From an uncultured Erythrobacter sp. (GTDB lineage: Bacteria; Pseudomonadota; Alphaproteobacteria; Sphingomonadales; Sphingomonadaceae): a stretch of DNA of 64,000 nucleotides. Shown in pieces: positions 19,046 through 26,704 of this stretch. The notes under the pieces were generated by a model. The model saw only the letters and a program-made list of their open reading frames with translations. It had not been told where the DNA came from and ran no database searches. The position numbers were made by a program, and so were the translations under genes. The stretch spans positions 39,642 through 103,641 of the forward strand of contig CALBWA010000024.1 in assembly GCA_937969505.1 (NCBI GenBank), written 5' to 3'. The first letter of the stretch is position 1, and every line of letters begins with the position of its first letter.

Positions 19046-19950
19046 ACGCCGCTGTTTCTTCACTGGACGCCCGGCGTCGCGAGATCGTAACACCTGAAGG
19101 CATTACCCTGCCAGTGAGAGTTGGTGCGCGCATGAGCCGAGTTGGCGCGCTACTGCTCGATTTCACTTTTCTTTATGTCGGCTTGCTTATCGTCTTTTTC
19201 ATTCTTGCACTGACCCTGGGCAGCCTGTTCGCCGCTATGATTGATGGCCTCGACAGCGAAATTGGCGGACTTGGCGAGTTGATCGTCGTCATCATCATCT
19301 TGTTCCTCTTCATAGCGCGGTATGGATATTTCCTATCGATGGAATTGGGGCCCCGAGGAGCAACTTGGGGCAAGCGTATTGTTGGCCTTCGTGTGGCGGC
19401 GCGCGATGGAGGCAGGCTGACCGCTGATGCGGTGATTGCCCGCAATCTGCTTCGCGATATCGAATTGTTTTTGCCCTTGGCATTCATCAGTGCTGCAGGT
19501 GAAGGGCAGATGGGAAATGCCGGACTGGCAGGAGCCGTATGGTTTGCCATTTTCATGGCCTTTCCGTTTTTCAACAAGGACGCGCTGAGGGCAGGCGATC
19601 TGATAGCCGGAACGTGGGTAGTGGAGGCGCCTCGAACAAAATTGGCCGACACTCTATCAACTCAGGGTGCAGCCAGCGGCACCAGCGCTGTGACGGGTAC
19701 GCGCTATGAATTCAGCGACGAGGAACTCTCCATTTACGGAGAGCATGAACTGCAAACCCTTGAGCAGCTCTTGCGCCATGCAAAGGAAGACGCCCTGCCC
19801 GATGTCCATGCCGCGATTTGCCGTAAAATTGGCTGGGCGCCAGGCGCGGGCGATGAAAGGGCATTCCTTGAGGCGTTCTACGCTCAGCTGCGTGCAAAAC
19901 TGGAAGGGGACATGCGTTTCGGCAAACGCAAAAAGGACAAGTTTTCTTGA
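19042..19950 (+). CDS. RDD family membrane protein
   Basis: A 302-residue protein whose N-terminal half is an RDD domain. It has membrane helices near residues 38-62 and 75-95 and a third near 150-175, and the GATWGKRIVGLRV motif near 112-124 is characteristic. The C-terminal ~90 residues are soluble and charged. Some RDD proteins act as Na+/H+ antiporters, but in this context (sixth gene of the MoxR operon) the role is open. It ends by overlapping a TTG start (TTGA). Confidence 0.87.
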   Translation: MNAAVSSLDARRREIVTPEGITLPVRVGARMSRVGALLLDFTFLYVGLLIVFFILALTLGSLFAAMIDGLDSEIGGLGELIVVIIILFLFIARYGYFLSMELGPRGATWGKRIVGLRVAARDGGRLTADAVIARNLLRDIELFLPLAFISAAGEGQMGNAGLAGAVWFAIFMAFPFFNKDALRAGDLIAGTWVVEAPRTKLADTLSTQGAASGTSAVTGTRYEFSDEELSIYGEHELQTLEQLLRHAKEDALPDVHAAICRKIGWAPGAGDERAFLEAFYAQLRAKLEGDMRFGKRKKDKFS

Positions 19951-20414
19951 GCGCGAATTTCCAGGTTCGTAAAGAGGCTCTGACCGAGCCGGATGTACTC
20001 AATCTTATCCGCCTTCACCTGGAGGAGATGTACCAATGGTCTCCTGCTGAAAAGGTCCATGCTCTGCCGATCGACAAACTGCGCGAACCGGGCGTGACCT
20101 TCTTCACCGCTCGCGATGACAACCGCCTGGCCGCAATTGGCGCTCTCAAACAGATCGATCAGAACCGCGGCGAGCTTAAAGCGATGCGCGCCGACCCGGC
20201 ATATCGCGGCAACGGGGCCGGGGAAGCGCTGTTGCTGCATTTGATGGAAGTGGCCAGGTCACGCGGGTACAGCTGGCTCGGGCTGGAAACGGGCCGCGAT
20301 GGACCTTTCAAGCCAGCCGTCAGCCTTTATCGGAAACACGGGTTTAGCGAATGTGAGGCGTTCGCCGATTACGCTCCTGACGAATTCAGCCAATGCATGA
20401 GCCGGGAGCTATAG
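19947..20414 (+). CDS. GNAT family N-acetyltransferase
   Basis: A 155-residue acetyltransferase of the GNAT fold. The acetyl-CoA binding motif A appears as ADPAYRGNGAGEALLLHLM near residues 72-90, with the classic R-x-x-G-x-G/A core. The C-terminal YRKHGFSECEAF segment is motif B. The chosen start is TTG 19947 because it overlaps the RDD stop by 4 nt like every other junction in this operon; the next ATG would cut into the fold. Substrate unknown. Last gene of the operon, convergent with the asparaginase gene. Confidence 0.88.
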   Translation: MSANFQVRKEALTEPDVLNLIRLHLEEMYQWSPAEKVHALPIDKLREPGVTFFTARDDNRLAAIGALKQIDQNRGELKAMRADPAYRGNGAGEALLLHLMEVARSRGYSWLGLETGRDGPFKPAVSLYRKHGFSECEAFADYAPDEFSQCMSREL

Positions 20415-20427
20415 GTTAACCACCCTC

Positions 20428-21513
20428 TCAATGGTCGGGCGTGTTGGATTCATCCGCTTGCCTTTCGCCTCCGAAAATCGCGACCTCGTTCATACCATCG
20501 CTGTTTGCCCGGCCCCGATACATGCCCGCCGTGTTGAAGCTGTACAGCGCATCGCCATTTGACGTGACCAGTATAGTTCCCCCATCCCCGCCCAGATTCT
20601 TGACCTCGGCCATAACATCATCGGCAATGGCCTGCGCCTGATCGACTGAGACGGACGTAACTGTGTCGTTACCGGCGCCATACCGCTGAAGCCGGATCCG
20701 AGTGCAAATTTCATGTGCCACGCCCACCCGGATGAAATATTCACCCCATCCGGTTGCAGAGACTGCGCAGCTGCGATTGTCAGCATAGGTGCCCGCGCCG
20801 ATAACCGGGGAATCGCCAACGCGGCCCCAACGTTTGCCGGTCATTCCACCAGTTGAAGTAGCCGCCGCCAAATCTCCGTTTTGATCCAGCGCGACTGCGC
20901 CCACGGTGCCAAACTTGTAATCCACCTCGATGGAGGACGTTTTTTCTGCTTTCAGCCGTTCCAGTGACTCACGCCGCCCTTCCGTCTCAAAATAGTCAGC
21001 TGGCGCTGTCTCGATACCTCGGGCCTGAGCAAACTGTTCTGCCCCGTCGCCGGCCAAGAACACGTGTTCACTCTGTGTACGGACCTCGTCTGCCAGCAAT
21101 ATCGGGTTCCGAATTGTGTCCACACTTGCAACGGCCCCGGCACTACGGTCGCGCCCATCCATGATCGAGGCATCCATTTCGATGGTTGCGTCCCAAGTGT
21201 AAACCGATCCGCGCCCGGCATTGAACAGGGGATTGTCTTCCAACAAGACGACAGCCGCCTTGACGGCCTCGACCGCGCTGCCTCCCTGGGAAAGCACTTC
21301 GCTTCCAGCATCAAGCGCGATTTGCAGCGCTTGTTCGTATTGAACGCGCCTTTCTTCGGTCAGCCTGTCGCGGACAATCGTCCCCGCCCCGCCGTGGATG
21401 GCGATTGACCAGTTTGCTTGGCGTCCGGTGTCCGGCAGAGCGGCCTCCTGTGCTTTGAGAGGGTTGGCCAGGCAAAACGCTGCCAAGGCTGCGGCAAAAA
21501 CCATTCTTTTCAT
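20428..21513 (-). CDS. isoaspartyl peptidase/L-asparaginase (Ntn-hydrolase), exported
   Basis: A plant-type asparaginase that cleaves beta-aspartyl peptides and L-asparagine after self-processing. From ATG 21513 it is 361 residues with a signal peptide (MKRMVFAAALAAF, cleavage near residue 21, LKAQ). The autocleavage and catalytic Thr is Thr203 in FGTVGAVALD. The downstream substrate loops GRVGDSPVIGAGTYAD and SATGWGEYFIR are intact. An in-frame ATG at 21543 would lengthen the signal region. A periplasmic location is inferred from the signal peptide. Confidence 0.92.
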   Translation of the reverse strand: MKRMVFAAALAAFCLANPLKAQEAALPDTGRQANWSIAIHGGAGTIVRDRLTEERRVQYEQALQIALDAGSEVLSQGGSAVEAVKAAVVLLEDNPLFNAGRGSVYTWDATIEMDASIMDGRDRSAGAVASVDTIRNPILLADEVRTQSEHVFLAGDGAEQFAQARGIETAPADYFETEGRRESLERLKAEKTSSIEVDYKFGTVGAVALDQNGDLAAATSTGGMTGKRWGRVGDSPVIGAGTYADNRSCAVSATGWGEYFIRVGVAHEICTRIRLQRYGAGNDTVTSVSVDQAQAIADDVMAEVKNLGGDGGTILVTSNGDALYSFNTAGMYRGRANSDGMNEVAIFGGERQADESNTPDH

Positions 21514-21581
21514 GGGTTGAGATGCTAATCCAATCATGCGCATGATGCCAGCCAACAGGAACCGAGATCGGAGAGAAATTC

Positions 21582-22532
21582 ATGGCCACCTTTTCAGCCC
21601 AATCCACCAGCGATGAAGTTCTTGCTGCGCATGATATGTCAGGCAAGACAGTGTTCATCACTGGGGGCGCATCAGGCATTGGCCAGGAAACCGCCCGGGC
21701 GATGGCAGCCAAGGGTGCCCATGTGGTGATTGCAGCCCGCGATCAGGCAAAACTGGACGCAGCACTGAGCGCTGTTACCTCCGATGCCGGCAGCGAAAAG
21801 GTTGAAACGATTATGGTCGATCTTGCCTCACTCGACAGTGTGCGGGCCTGCGCCGATGAAGCAAATGCCTCGCTGGAGAAAATCGACCTGCTGATCAACA
21901 ACGCAGGTGTCATGGCCTGCCCATTCAGCAAGACTGCCGATGGGTTTGAAATGCAGTTTGGCACCAATCACTTGGGCCATTTTCTTCTGACCAGCCGCTT
22001 AATGCCGCTGATCCGCAAGGGTGCTGACAAGCGTATTGTCAATTTGTCCAGTCGCGCTCACCACTTCGCACCTGCCAATCTGGATGACCCCAATTTTGAA
22101 ACTGCCGATTACGATCCATGGATCAGCTATGGGCAATCCAAGACTGCCAATGTTTTGTTCTCTGTCGGGCTTGAGCAGCGTTTCGGGTCTGAGGGCATCC
22201 ACGCTTATGCGGTCCATCCCGGCGGCATTGCGACCAATTTGGGGCGGCATTTGTCGGAGGAACAATCCGCCGCATTGATTGAGCGTGTGCAGGCAAGCGA
22301 TCCCGATTTTGCATGGAAAACCGTTGAGCAAGGCGCAGCGACAAGCTGTTGGGCAGCGACGGCACCTGAACTGGATGGTGCTGGCGGCGTTTATTGCGAG
22401 GATTGCAACGTGGCCGAAGTCGATGACCAGTCAAGCCAAGGTGGGGTGCGCTCTTACGCGCTTGACGCGGGTGCGGCAGAGAAACTGTGGCCCGTGTCAG
22501 AAAAACTGGTGAGGGAAGAATTCACGAGCTGA
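21582..22532 (+). CDS. short-chain dehydrogenase/reductase (retinol dehydrogenase/WWOX-like)
   Basis: A 316-residue classical-type SDR. The cofactor motif TGGASGIGQ is near residues 27-35, LINNAGVMA near 103-111, and the active-site YGQSK near 190 with Ser upstream in VNLSSRAHHF. Length and the HPGGIATNLGRHL segment fit the subgroup of retinol dehydrogenase/protochlorophyllide-reductase-like SDRs, which are larger than simple 250-residue SDRs. It reduces or oxidises an unknown carbonyl/alcohol using NAD(P)H. Convergent with bufC; nothing links it to the bufferin genes except position. Confidence 0.88.
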   Translation: MATFSAQSTSDEVLAAHDMSGKTVFITGGASGIGQETARAMAAKGAHVVIAARDQAKLDAALSAVTSDAGSEKVETIMVDLASLDSVRACADEANASLEKIDLLINNAGVMACPFSKTADGFEMQFGTNHLGHFLLTSRLMPLIRKGADKRIVNLSSRAHHFAPANLDDPNFETADYDPWISYGQSKTANVLFSVGLEQRFGSEGIHAYAVHPGGIATNLGRHLSEEQSAALIERVQASDPDFAWKTVEQGAATSCWAATAPELDGAGGVYCEDCNVAEVDDQSSQGGVRSYALDAGAAEKLWPVSEKLVREEFTS

Positions 22533-22546
22533 TTGCTACCGTGCGC

Positions 22547-23365
22547 TCAGGCAGTTTTGACGACCGAAATCAGTCCTTCGTTCAACCATTGGCCCAGCAT
22601 TGCACCCGCAGCCATGGCGGCGTCCTGCAGCGCCTCGTCCGACGGTTGCTGGTTGCCGGATGTTTGGTCGGCAAGCATCTGGCAAATCTCGCCGTAGCTG
22701 CGTCCTTCCTGCGCTGCTGCAAAGGCGCGTGCCTGTGCAGCATCAACCATCATGAACACTGGTCGGTCGCCTTCGCGCCAGACAATGCAACCGCGCTCAC
22801 TTTCAAGCGCCTTCTCCAGCTCGTCCGCGGGCCCATCTCCGGCTGAAATCGTTTGCCAGACAGCATGCAAATCATGCTGGACGGTGCCTGACGTGCTGCC
22901 GGGAAGAAACTCGACTACCATCGCGCCCCAGTCAGCTTCTTCAAATTGCTCCGTTGCTGCGGCGAATCCTTGTGCCGTCATTGGATCCACGTCATCTGCT
23001 CGCGATGTCCTCAACATGGCCCATTCCAGCCAAGCCAGCTCAGCGACCACCGACCGATCCACAAACAGAGCTTGGCAGGTCTCAGCAAAGCCGTAACCGG
23101 CTTCATCAATCGTCCAGCCTGCCGGGGGATGGGTTATGACGTGATGGATTGCAGCCTGCTTGAACGCCTCTTCTCCCACCCACAAACGGGTGCGTTCGTA
23201 GGTGCTGTTTACGGCATCCACCACTGCCGACCGATAATTGCTGCGATAGACATCCATTCCGGCGACCTGCCGCGCATTCCATTGATCTGGTGGCGGAGTG
23301 TTTTCATCCAGCACTTGCGCCATAAATGCTTTCTGTGCGCGCTGAAGAGCACTACTATCACTCAT
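22547..23365 (-). CDS. bufC: DUF2063 domain protein, BufC-type partner of the MNIO enzyme
   Basis: A 272-residue protein starting MSDSSALQRAQKAF. The N-terminal ~95 residues match the DUF2063 helical domain (VYRSNYRSAVVDAVNSTYERTRLWVG), and the rest is a helical/beta domain seen in BufC/HvfC proteins. In bufferin and related RiPP systems this protein delivers the precursor to the DUF692 oxidase. Its ATG overlaps the bufB stop (ATGA), so the two are translated together. The longer frame to 23404 is not needed. The gene faces away from the precursor gene bufA, an arrangement differing from a simple linear bufABC operon. Confidence 0.85.
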   Translation of the reverse strand: MSDSSALQRAQKAFMAQVLDENTPPPDQWNARQVAGMDVYRSNYRSAVVDAVNSTYERTRLWVGEEAFKQAAIHHVITHPPAGWTIDEAGYGFAETCQALFVDRSVVAELAWLEWAMLRTSRADDVDPMTAQGFAAATEQFEEADWGAMVVEFLPGSTSGTVQHDLHAVWQTISAGDGPADELEKALESERGCIVWREGDRPVFMMVDAAQARAFAAAQEGRSYGEICQMLADQTSGNQQPSDEALQDAAMAAGAMLGQWLNEGLISVVKTA

Positions 23366-24225
23366 ACCGAAACGCGTTGCCCCGAGGGCTGAATAGCATC
23401 GCAAGCGATACTGCGCGCCAGGTCCAGCTCTGCCAGAAGTTCCGGGAGCGGAGGTATCTTGTCATCTCGCTCAATCATTGTCGCAACCGGATGATCAATC
23501 ATCGCACAAGCCTGCGCATAGAGTTTCCAAACCGGCTCAACCACTTCGCGGTCATGCGTATCTATGATGAAGTCGCCCCTCTCACCGCGCGGGGTATGGC
23601 CGGCAAGATGAATCTGACGCACACGCTCAAGGGGGAGCCCGGCAAGGTAATCTTGCGCTGAAAAGCCATGATTTTGCGCGCTGACATAAATGTTGTTCAC
23701 ATCCAGCAACAAGAAACATCCGGTACGCTGTGCCATCGCGGCCAGAAAATCCCACTCGCTTAATTCGTCCTCGGGAAAGGTGACATAGCTTGATGGGTTT
23801 TCAAACAGCATTGGCCGGCCAAGCGCATCCTGTGCCCGTTCGATATTATCGCAAACAACCGCCAATGCCTCGTGCGTTAATGGCAGCGGCAGCAGATCAT
23901 GGCTGTTGTGCGCGCTGGTTCGCGTCCAGCAAAGATGATCCGACACCCACAGCGGTTGAACCCGCTGCTCCAACCGTTTGAGCTGTCTCAGGTAATCAGC
24001 ATCCAGGCCTTCTGCTGAACCGATCGACATTGAGACACCATGCATGATCACCGGATAATGCGAGCGCACCTGCTCCAGAATGCGTAACGAGCGCCCTCCG
24101 TCAACCATGTAGTTTTCAGAAATGATCTCGACAAAATCGAGATCCACTTCGCCAGACAGCAAGGCGTCTTGATAAGCGGTCCTTAGACCCAGCCCGAAAC
24201 CTGAAAACGGTTTGATAAATGTCAT
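23362..24225 (-). CDS. bufB: DUF692 multinuclear non-haem iron oxidase (MNIO), BufB-type
   Basis: A 287-residue TIM-barrel enzyme of the DUF692/MNIO family, which uses two or three iron ions to oxidise cysteines of a precursor peptide. Predicted metal ligands sit in the expected motifs: FVEIISENY, VIMHGVSMSIG, VSDHLCW, LFENPSSY, LLLDVNNIYVS, IHLAGH and DTHDREV. With bufC next to it and a 4-Cys precursor 400 nt away, the substrate is inferred to be the bufA product. ATG 24225 (MTFIKPFSG) has AAAAAGG about 8 nt upstream; the upstream frame to 24306 has no family resemblance. Confidence 0.92.
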   Translation of the reverse strand: MTFIKPFSGFGLGLRTAYQDALLSGEVDLDFVEIISENYMVDGGRSLRILEQVRSHYPVIMHGVSMSIGSAEGLDADYLRQLKRLEQRVQPLWVSDHLCWTRTSAHNSHDLLPLPLTHEALAVVCDNIERAQDALGRPMLFENPSSYVTFPEDELSEWDFLAAMAQRTGCFLLLDVNNIYVSAQNHGFSAQDYLAGLPLERVRQIHLAGHTPRGERGDFIIDTHDREVVEPVWKLYAQACAMIDHPVATMIERDDKIPPLPELLAELDLARSIACDAIQPSGQRVSV

Positions 24226-24484
24226 AATCGGACCTTTTTCAATGCAACAATCGTGGTGCGCAACTCCAATGCGACCCGACGGTGCTTGGAGGTCAGGGGT
24301 GCACACGCCGGGTCGCTAACCAGCGCACAAAAGACTTTGCGACCGGCTATGGTGTTGCTCGCATCGCGAAGAATGGCAAGGGTTTGACGCAAATTGATGC
24401 AGCCGCTGATCGGTGCTTATCGGCCAGAATTTCCCAAACCCGCAAAGATCACCTAGTAACAGGCGCGAGTAACATATGAAGGAG

Positions 24485-24510
24485 TTCGCCGGACACGGCT
24501 CGGCGGTTAC
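24485..24510 (-). promoter_or_regulatory. SigF-type promoter driving bufB-bufC
   Basis: On the minus strand GTAACC (24510-24505), a 16-nt spacer and CGAA (24488-24485). This is an exact match to the consensus GTAACC-N16-CGAA that I recall for Caulobacter SigF targets. Transcription would start near 24478 and leave a leader of about 250 nt before bufB. A matching promoter faces the other way 22 nt to the right. Confidence 0.78.
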
Positions 24511-24532
24511 AGAAACAAATTGAAATTAATTT

Positions 24533-24558
24533 GTAACGATCTCTTTCTGCAGCGCGAA
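24533..24558 (+). promoter_or_regulatory. SigF-type promoter driving bufA-DoxX-sigF-nrsF
   Basis: On the plus strand GTAACG (24533-24538), a 16-nt spacer and CGAA (24555-24558), one mismatch from GTAACC-N16-CGAA. The predicted start site is near 24565, leaving a leader of about 55 nt to bufA. Because sigF and nrsF lie downstream, this promoter would make the sigma factor autoregulatory. Confidence 0.77.
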
Positions 24559-24622
24559 CCAGCAGACAGTCCCGCCGATCAGCGGTACATGACATGAAAA
24601 CGATATTTGTTGGAGACGTATG

Positions 24623-24907
24623 ATGAAGACCCAGTCAATTGCCGCCATGGCCGGCCTCGCGCTTACTGCCGCTGTATCTGCCACGATGGTTGCCAGCCCA
24701 GCTGCTGCACAGAAAACAGCCATGGAAAAATGCTATGGCGTCGCAAAAGCAGGTCAGAACGATTGCGCCGCGGGCCCTGGCACCAGCTGCGCCGGAACCT
24801 CGACCACAGATTACCAGGGCAATGCCTGGAAACTGGTAAAGAAGGGCACCTGCACAAGCATTACGACGCCAAAGGGCAAAGGTTCGCTTACTGCAATCAA
24901 GCGGTAA
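24623..24907 (+). CDS. bufA: BufA1-family bufferin precursor (DUF2282, Cys-containing RiPP metallophore)
   Basis: A 94-residue secreted precursor. The signal peptide covers residues 1-29 (Lys2, hydrophobic core, cleavage after ASPAAA), so the peptide would be exported to the periplasm. The mature part has four cysteines at 37, 48, 56 and 77, in EKCYG, QNDC, GTSC and KKGTC, the DUF2282 pattern. In characterised bufferins the MNIO modifies the central cysteines to thiooxazoles and the product chelates copper; applied here this is inference. ATG 24623 has GGAG 7 nt upstream; ATG 24620 is also possible. DoxX, sigma and anti-sigma genes follow closely. Confidence 0.9.
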   Translation: MKTQSIAAMAGLALTAAVSATMVASPAAAQKTAMEKCYGVAKAGQNDCAAGPGTSCAGTSTTDYQGNAWKLVKKGTCTSITTPKGKGSLTAIKR

Positions 24908-24934
24908 CAGCTTACAGTTAATTGTTGGAGGTTA

Positions 24935-25402
24935 ATGATGAGCAGTGTGAATTCTTTATATAATCGGTTGTTGAGCTTGCTTGATAACCGCTGGTTCGAA
25001 GGGCTCGCACTGCTCTTCACGCGTGTGGCGCTGGCCGGAATATTTTGGCGGTCCTATAAGACCAAGGTGGAAGAAGGGACTTGGCTGCAGATCAGCGATG
25101 TCCAATACTTTCTGTTCGAAAATGAGTTTTCCGGACTCCCCCTGCCGTCAGACATCGCAGTTCCGATGGCAACTTATGCGGAATTTGCTTTCCCAATCCT
25201 GCTGGTAGCGGGTCTGGCGACGCGCTTCTCCGCTATGGCGCTGATGATTATGGCTCTGGTCATCCAGATCTTTGTTTTCCCGACTTGGGATCACTGGTTT
25301 GGCTGGGCAATCATGCCGATTGCAATGGCACTGGTGCTGATGGTCCGCGGTGCAGGTGTCTTCTCGCTTGATGCGGTGATCGGGAAGGTATTGGCCAAGT
25401 GA
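24935..25402 (+). CDS. DoxX family membrane protein (BufD-like)
   Basis: A 155-residue inner-membrane protein with four predicted helices (about 24-42, 64-85, 88-108 and 115-140) and the DoxX pattern: an early Arg in LLFTRVALAGIFWRSYKTK, then FAFPILLVAGLATRFSA and the FPTWDHWFGWA loop. TTGGAGG lies just before the ATG. DoxX proteins commonly accompany bufferin genes. A redox or quinone-linked role has been suggested for the family, but none is shown here. The stop overlaps the sigma-factor start (GTGA). Confidence 0.88.
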   Translation: MMSSVNSLYNRLLSLLDNRWFEGLALLFTRVALAGIFWRSYKTKVEEGTWLQISDVQYFLFENEFSGLPLPSDIAVPMATYAEFAFPILLVAGLATRFSAMALMIMALVIQIFVFPTWDHWFGWAIMPIAMALVLMVRGAGVFSLDAVIGKVLAK

Positions 25403-25929
25403 TCGCTGATGAAGCCACTCTTGCGCGGCTGATGGTAGCAGGACAGAACGGCGACAAATCCGCCTACAATGTCCTGCTGTCAGAGGCGGGCTTGTGGCTG
25501 GAGCGCTATTTTCGCAGACGCGTTCCCCCACATCAGCTTGATGATCTGGTTCAGGACGTGATGCTCGCGTTGCACAATAAGCGCGCAACGTACGATCAGA
25601 CCAGACCGTTTCTTCCCTGGCTAGCAGCCATTGCCCGGTACCGCTGGGTTGATCATCTGCGCAAGGTCTACAAGCATGAAAGTGACTTGCTTGAAGACAA
25701 TGACGCGATCGAGGAAAGCGACGAGGAAGCCATTGCAGCACGAGTAAGCCTGGAACGCTTGTTCGTACACCTGCCACAAAAACAGGCCGAAGTGATCGAA
25801 CTGGTCAAAATTGAGGGCCATTCGATCCGTGAGGCGGCCGAACGTACTGGCCAGACAGAAAGTCTGGTGAAAGTGAATATCCATCGCGGGCTGAAAAAGC
25901 TGTCCGCGCTCGTTGAGAAAGCAGAATAA
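25399..25929 (+). CDS. sigF: ECF RNA polymerase sigma factor (SigF-type)
   Basis: A 176-residue ECF sigma factor. Region 2 spans about residues 20-95 (DDLVQDVMLALHNKRATYD and FLPWLAAIARYRWVDHLRK, the -10 recognition helix). Region 4 spans about 118-170 (LFVHLPQKQAEVIELVKIE and a helix-turn-helix with SIREAAERTG). It has no other domain. GTG 25399 overlaps the DoxX stop. It is followed two nucleotides later by its presumed anti-sigma factor. The two SigF-type promoters at 24485-24558 are the obvious targets. The name follows the Caulobacter SigF-NrsF system. Confidence 0.9.
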   Translation: MIADEATLARLMVAGQNGDKSAYNVLLSEAGLWLERYFRRRVPPHQLDDLVQDVMLALHNKRATYDQTRPFLPWLAAIARYRWVDHLRKVYKHESDLLEDNDAIEESDEEAIAARVSLERLFVHLPQKQAEVIELVKIEGHSIREAAERTGQTESLVKVNIHRGLKKLSALVEKAE

Positions 25930-25931
25930 TA

Positions 25932-26576
25932 ATGAATCGCTCAAGAGAAGACATGATTGCCAGCCTGACGCAGGATCTGGCCCCAGTGCGCGCTTTCAGC
26001 GCGCGCGATGGCGCAGCGCTGTTAAGCGTTGCCGGGGTTTTGACTGTTGTTGGCGTGCTGCTGGTTGAAGGCTTGTGGCACGGCGTCGTCGACGGTGGTG
26101 CATCGGCCTTCTTCTGGTTCACCAATGGCCTGCTGGGTTTGCTGGGGCTCGCTTCGGCGGGCGCTGTAATTGCCATGGCCAGCCCCCGCGTTGGCAGCCG
26201 TTCAGACGCGCCTTTGTGGTTGGGTGCCATGTTGGCTATCCTGCCCATTGTCGCGGTGCTGAGCCTGGTTCGCCAGCAGCATGGGGTCGAAGTCATCACC
26301 AATGACATGTATGGTATCCATTGCCTAAGCGCCTCGCTGTTTGCGACCACGCTGATGTTTGCCAGCCTGACTGTTTGGTTGCGCCGTGGAGCGCCTGTTT
26401 CAGTCAATGCAGCCGGCTGGCTAACTGGTCTGGCATCAGGCGCGCTTGGAACCCTTGCCTATGGCATTTCATGCAGCATGGATTCGGTTTCACACCTTGG
26501 CGTTTGGCATGTAGCGCCGGTGGTGATTGCCTCACTCGCAGGCCGGTTGATCGTTCCGCCGCTCATTCGCTGGTAA
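25932..26576 (+). CDS. nrsF: NrsF family anti-sigma factor (DUF1109), six-helix membrane protein
   Basis: A 214-residue protein with a short cytoplasmic N-terminus and six hydrophobic helices, the DUF1109/NrsF architecture. Two cysteines sit at conserved-looking places, in YGIHCLSAS near residue 130 and YGISCSMDSVSH near 181. In Caulobacter NrsF a pair of cysteines is needed to release SigF under heavy metals. The same mechanism is inferred, not shown. The GISCSMDSVSHLGVWH stretch also holds two histidines that could help bind metal. Last gene of the plus-strand unit. Confidence 0.9.
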   Translation: MNRSREDMIASLTQDLAPVRAFSARDGAALLSVAGVLTVVGVLLVEGLWHGVVDGGASAFFWFTNGLLGLLGLASAGAVIAMASPRVGSRSDAPLWLGAMLAILPIVAVLSLVRQQHGVEVITNDMYGIHCLSASLFATTLMFASLTVWLRRGAPVSVNAAGWLTGLASGALGTLAYGISCSMDSVSHLGVWHVAPVVIASLAGRLIVPPLIRW

Positions 26577-26618
26577 GCCGTCGGCTCCCCGCCTCGGGGC
26601 GGTGTTGGATATAGCATC

Positions 26619-26659
26619 GGCCGGAAACCTGCGCGGATCAGCAACGCAAGTTTCCGGCC
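26619..26659. other. long inverted repeat between nrsF and ispG
   Basis: GGCCGGAAAC (26619-26628) pairs perfectly with GTTTCCGGCC (26650-26659), and TGCG/CGCA inside extends the stem across single-base bulges. No T-run follows on the plus strand. It lies 43 nt past nrsF and 45 nt before the ispG start, so it may end the sigF-nrsF transcript or form part of the ispG leader. Confidence 0.6.
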
Positions 26660-26704
26660 AAGCTGTCATTGCTCCTTCACAGTGCCATAGCTATATGGCT
26701 GGCC

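Noticed and set aside
24456..24480. Extra SigF promoters from the GTAACA copies at 24456 and 24469
   Set aside because: Neither has CGAA after 16 nt; the first has only TGAA at 15 nt, so they are not counted as promoters.
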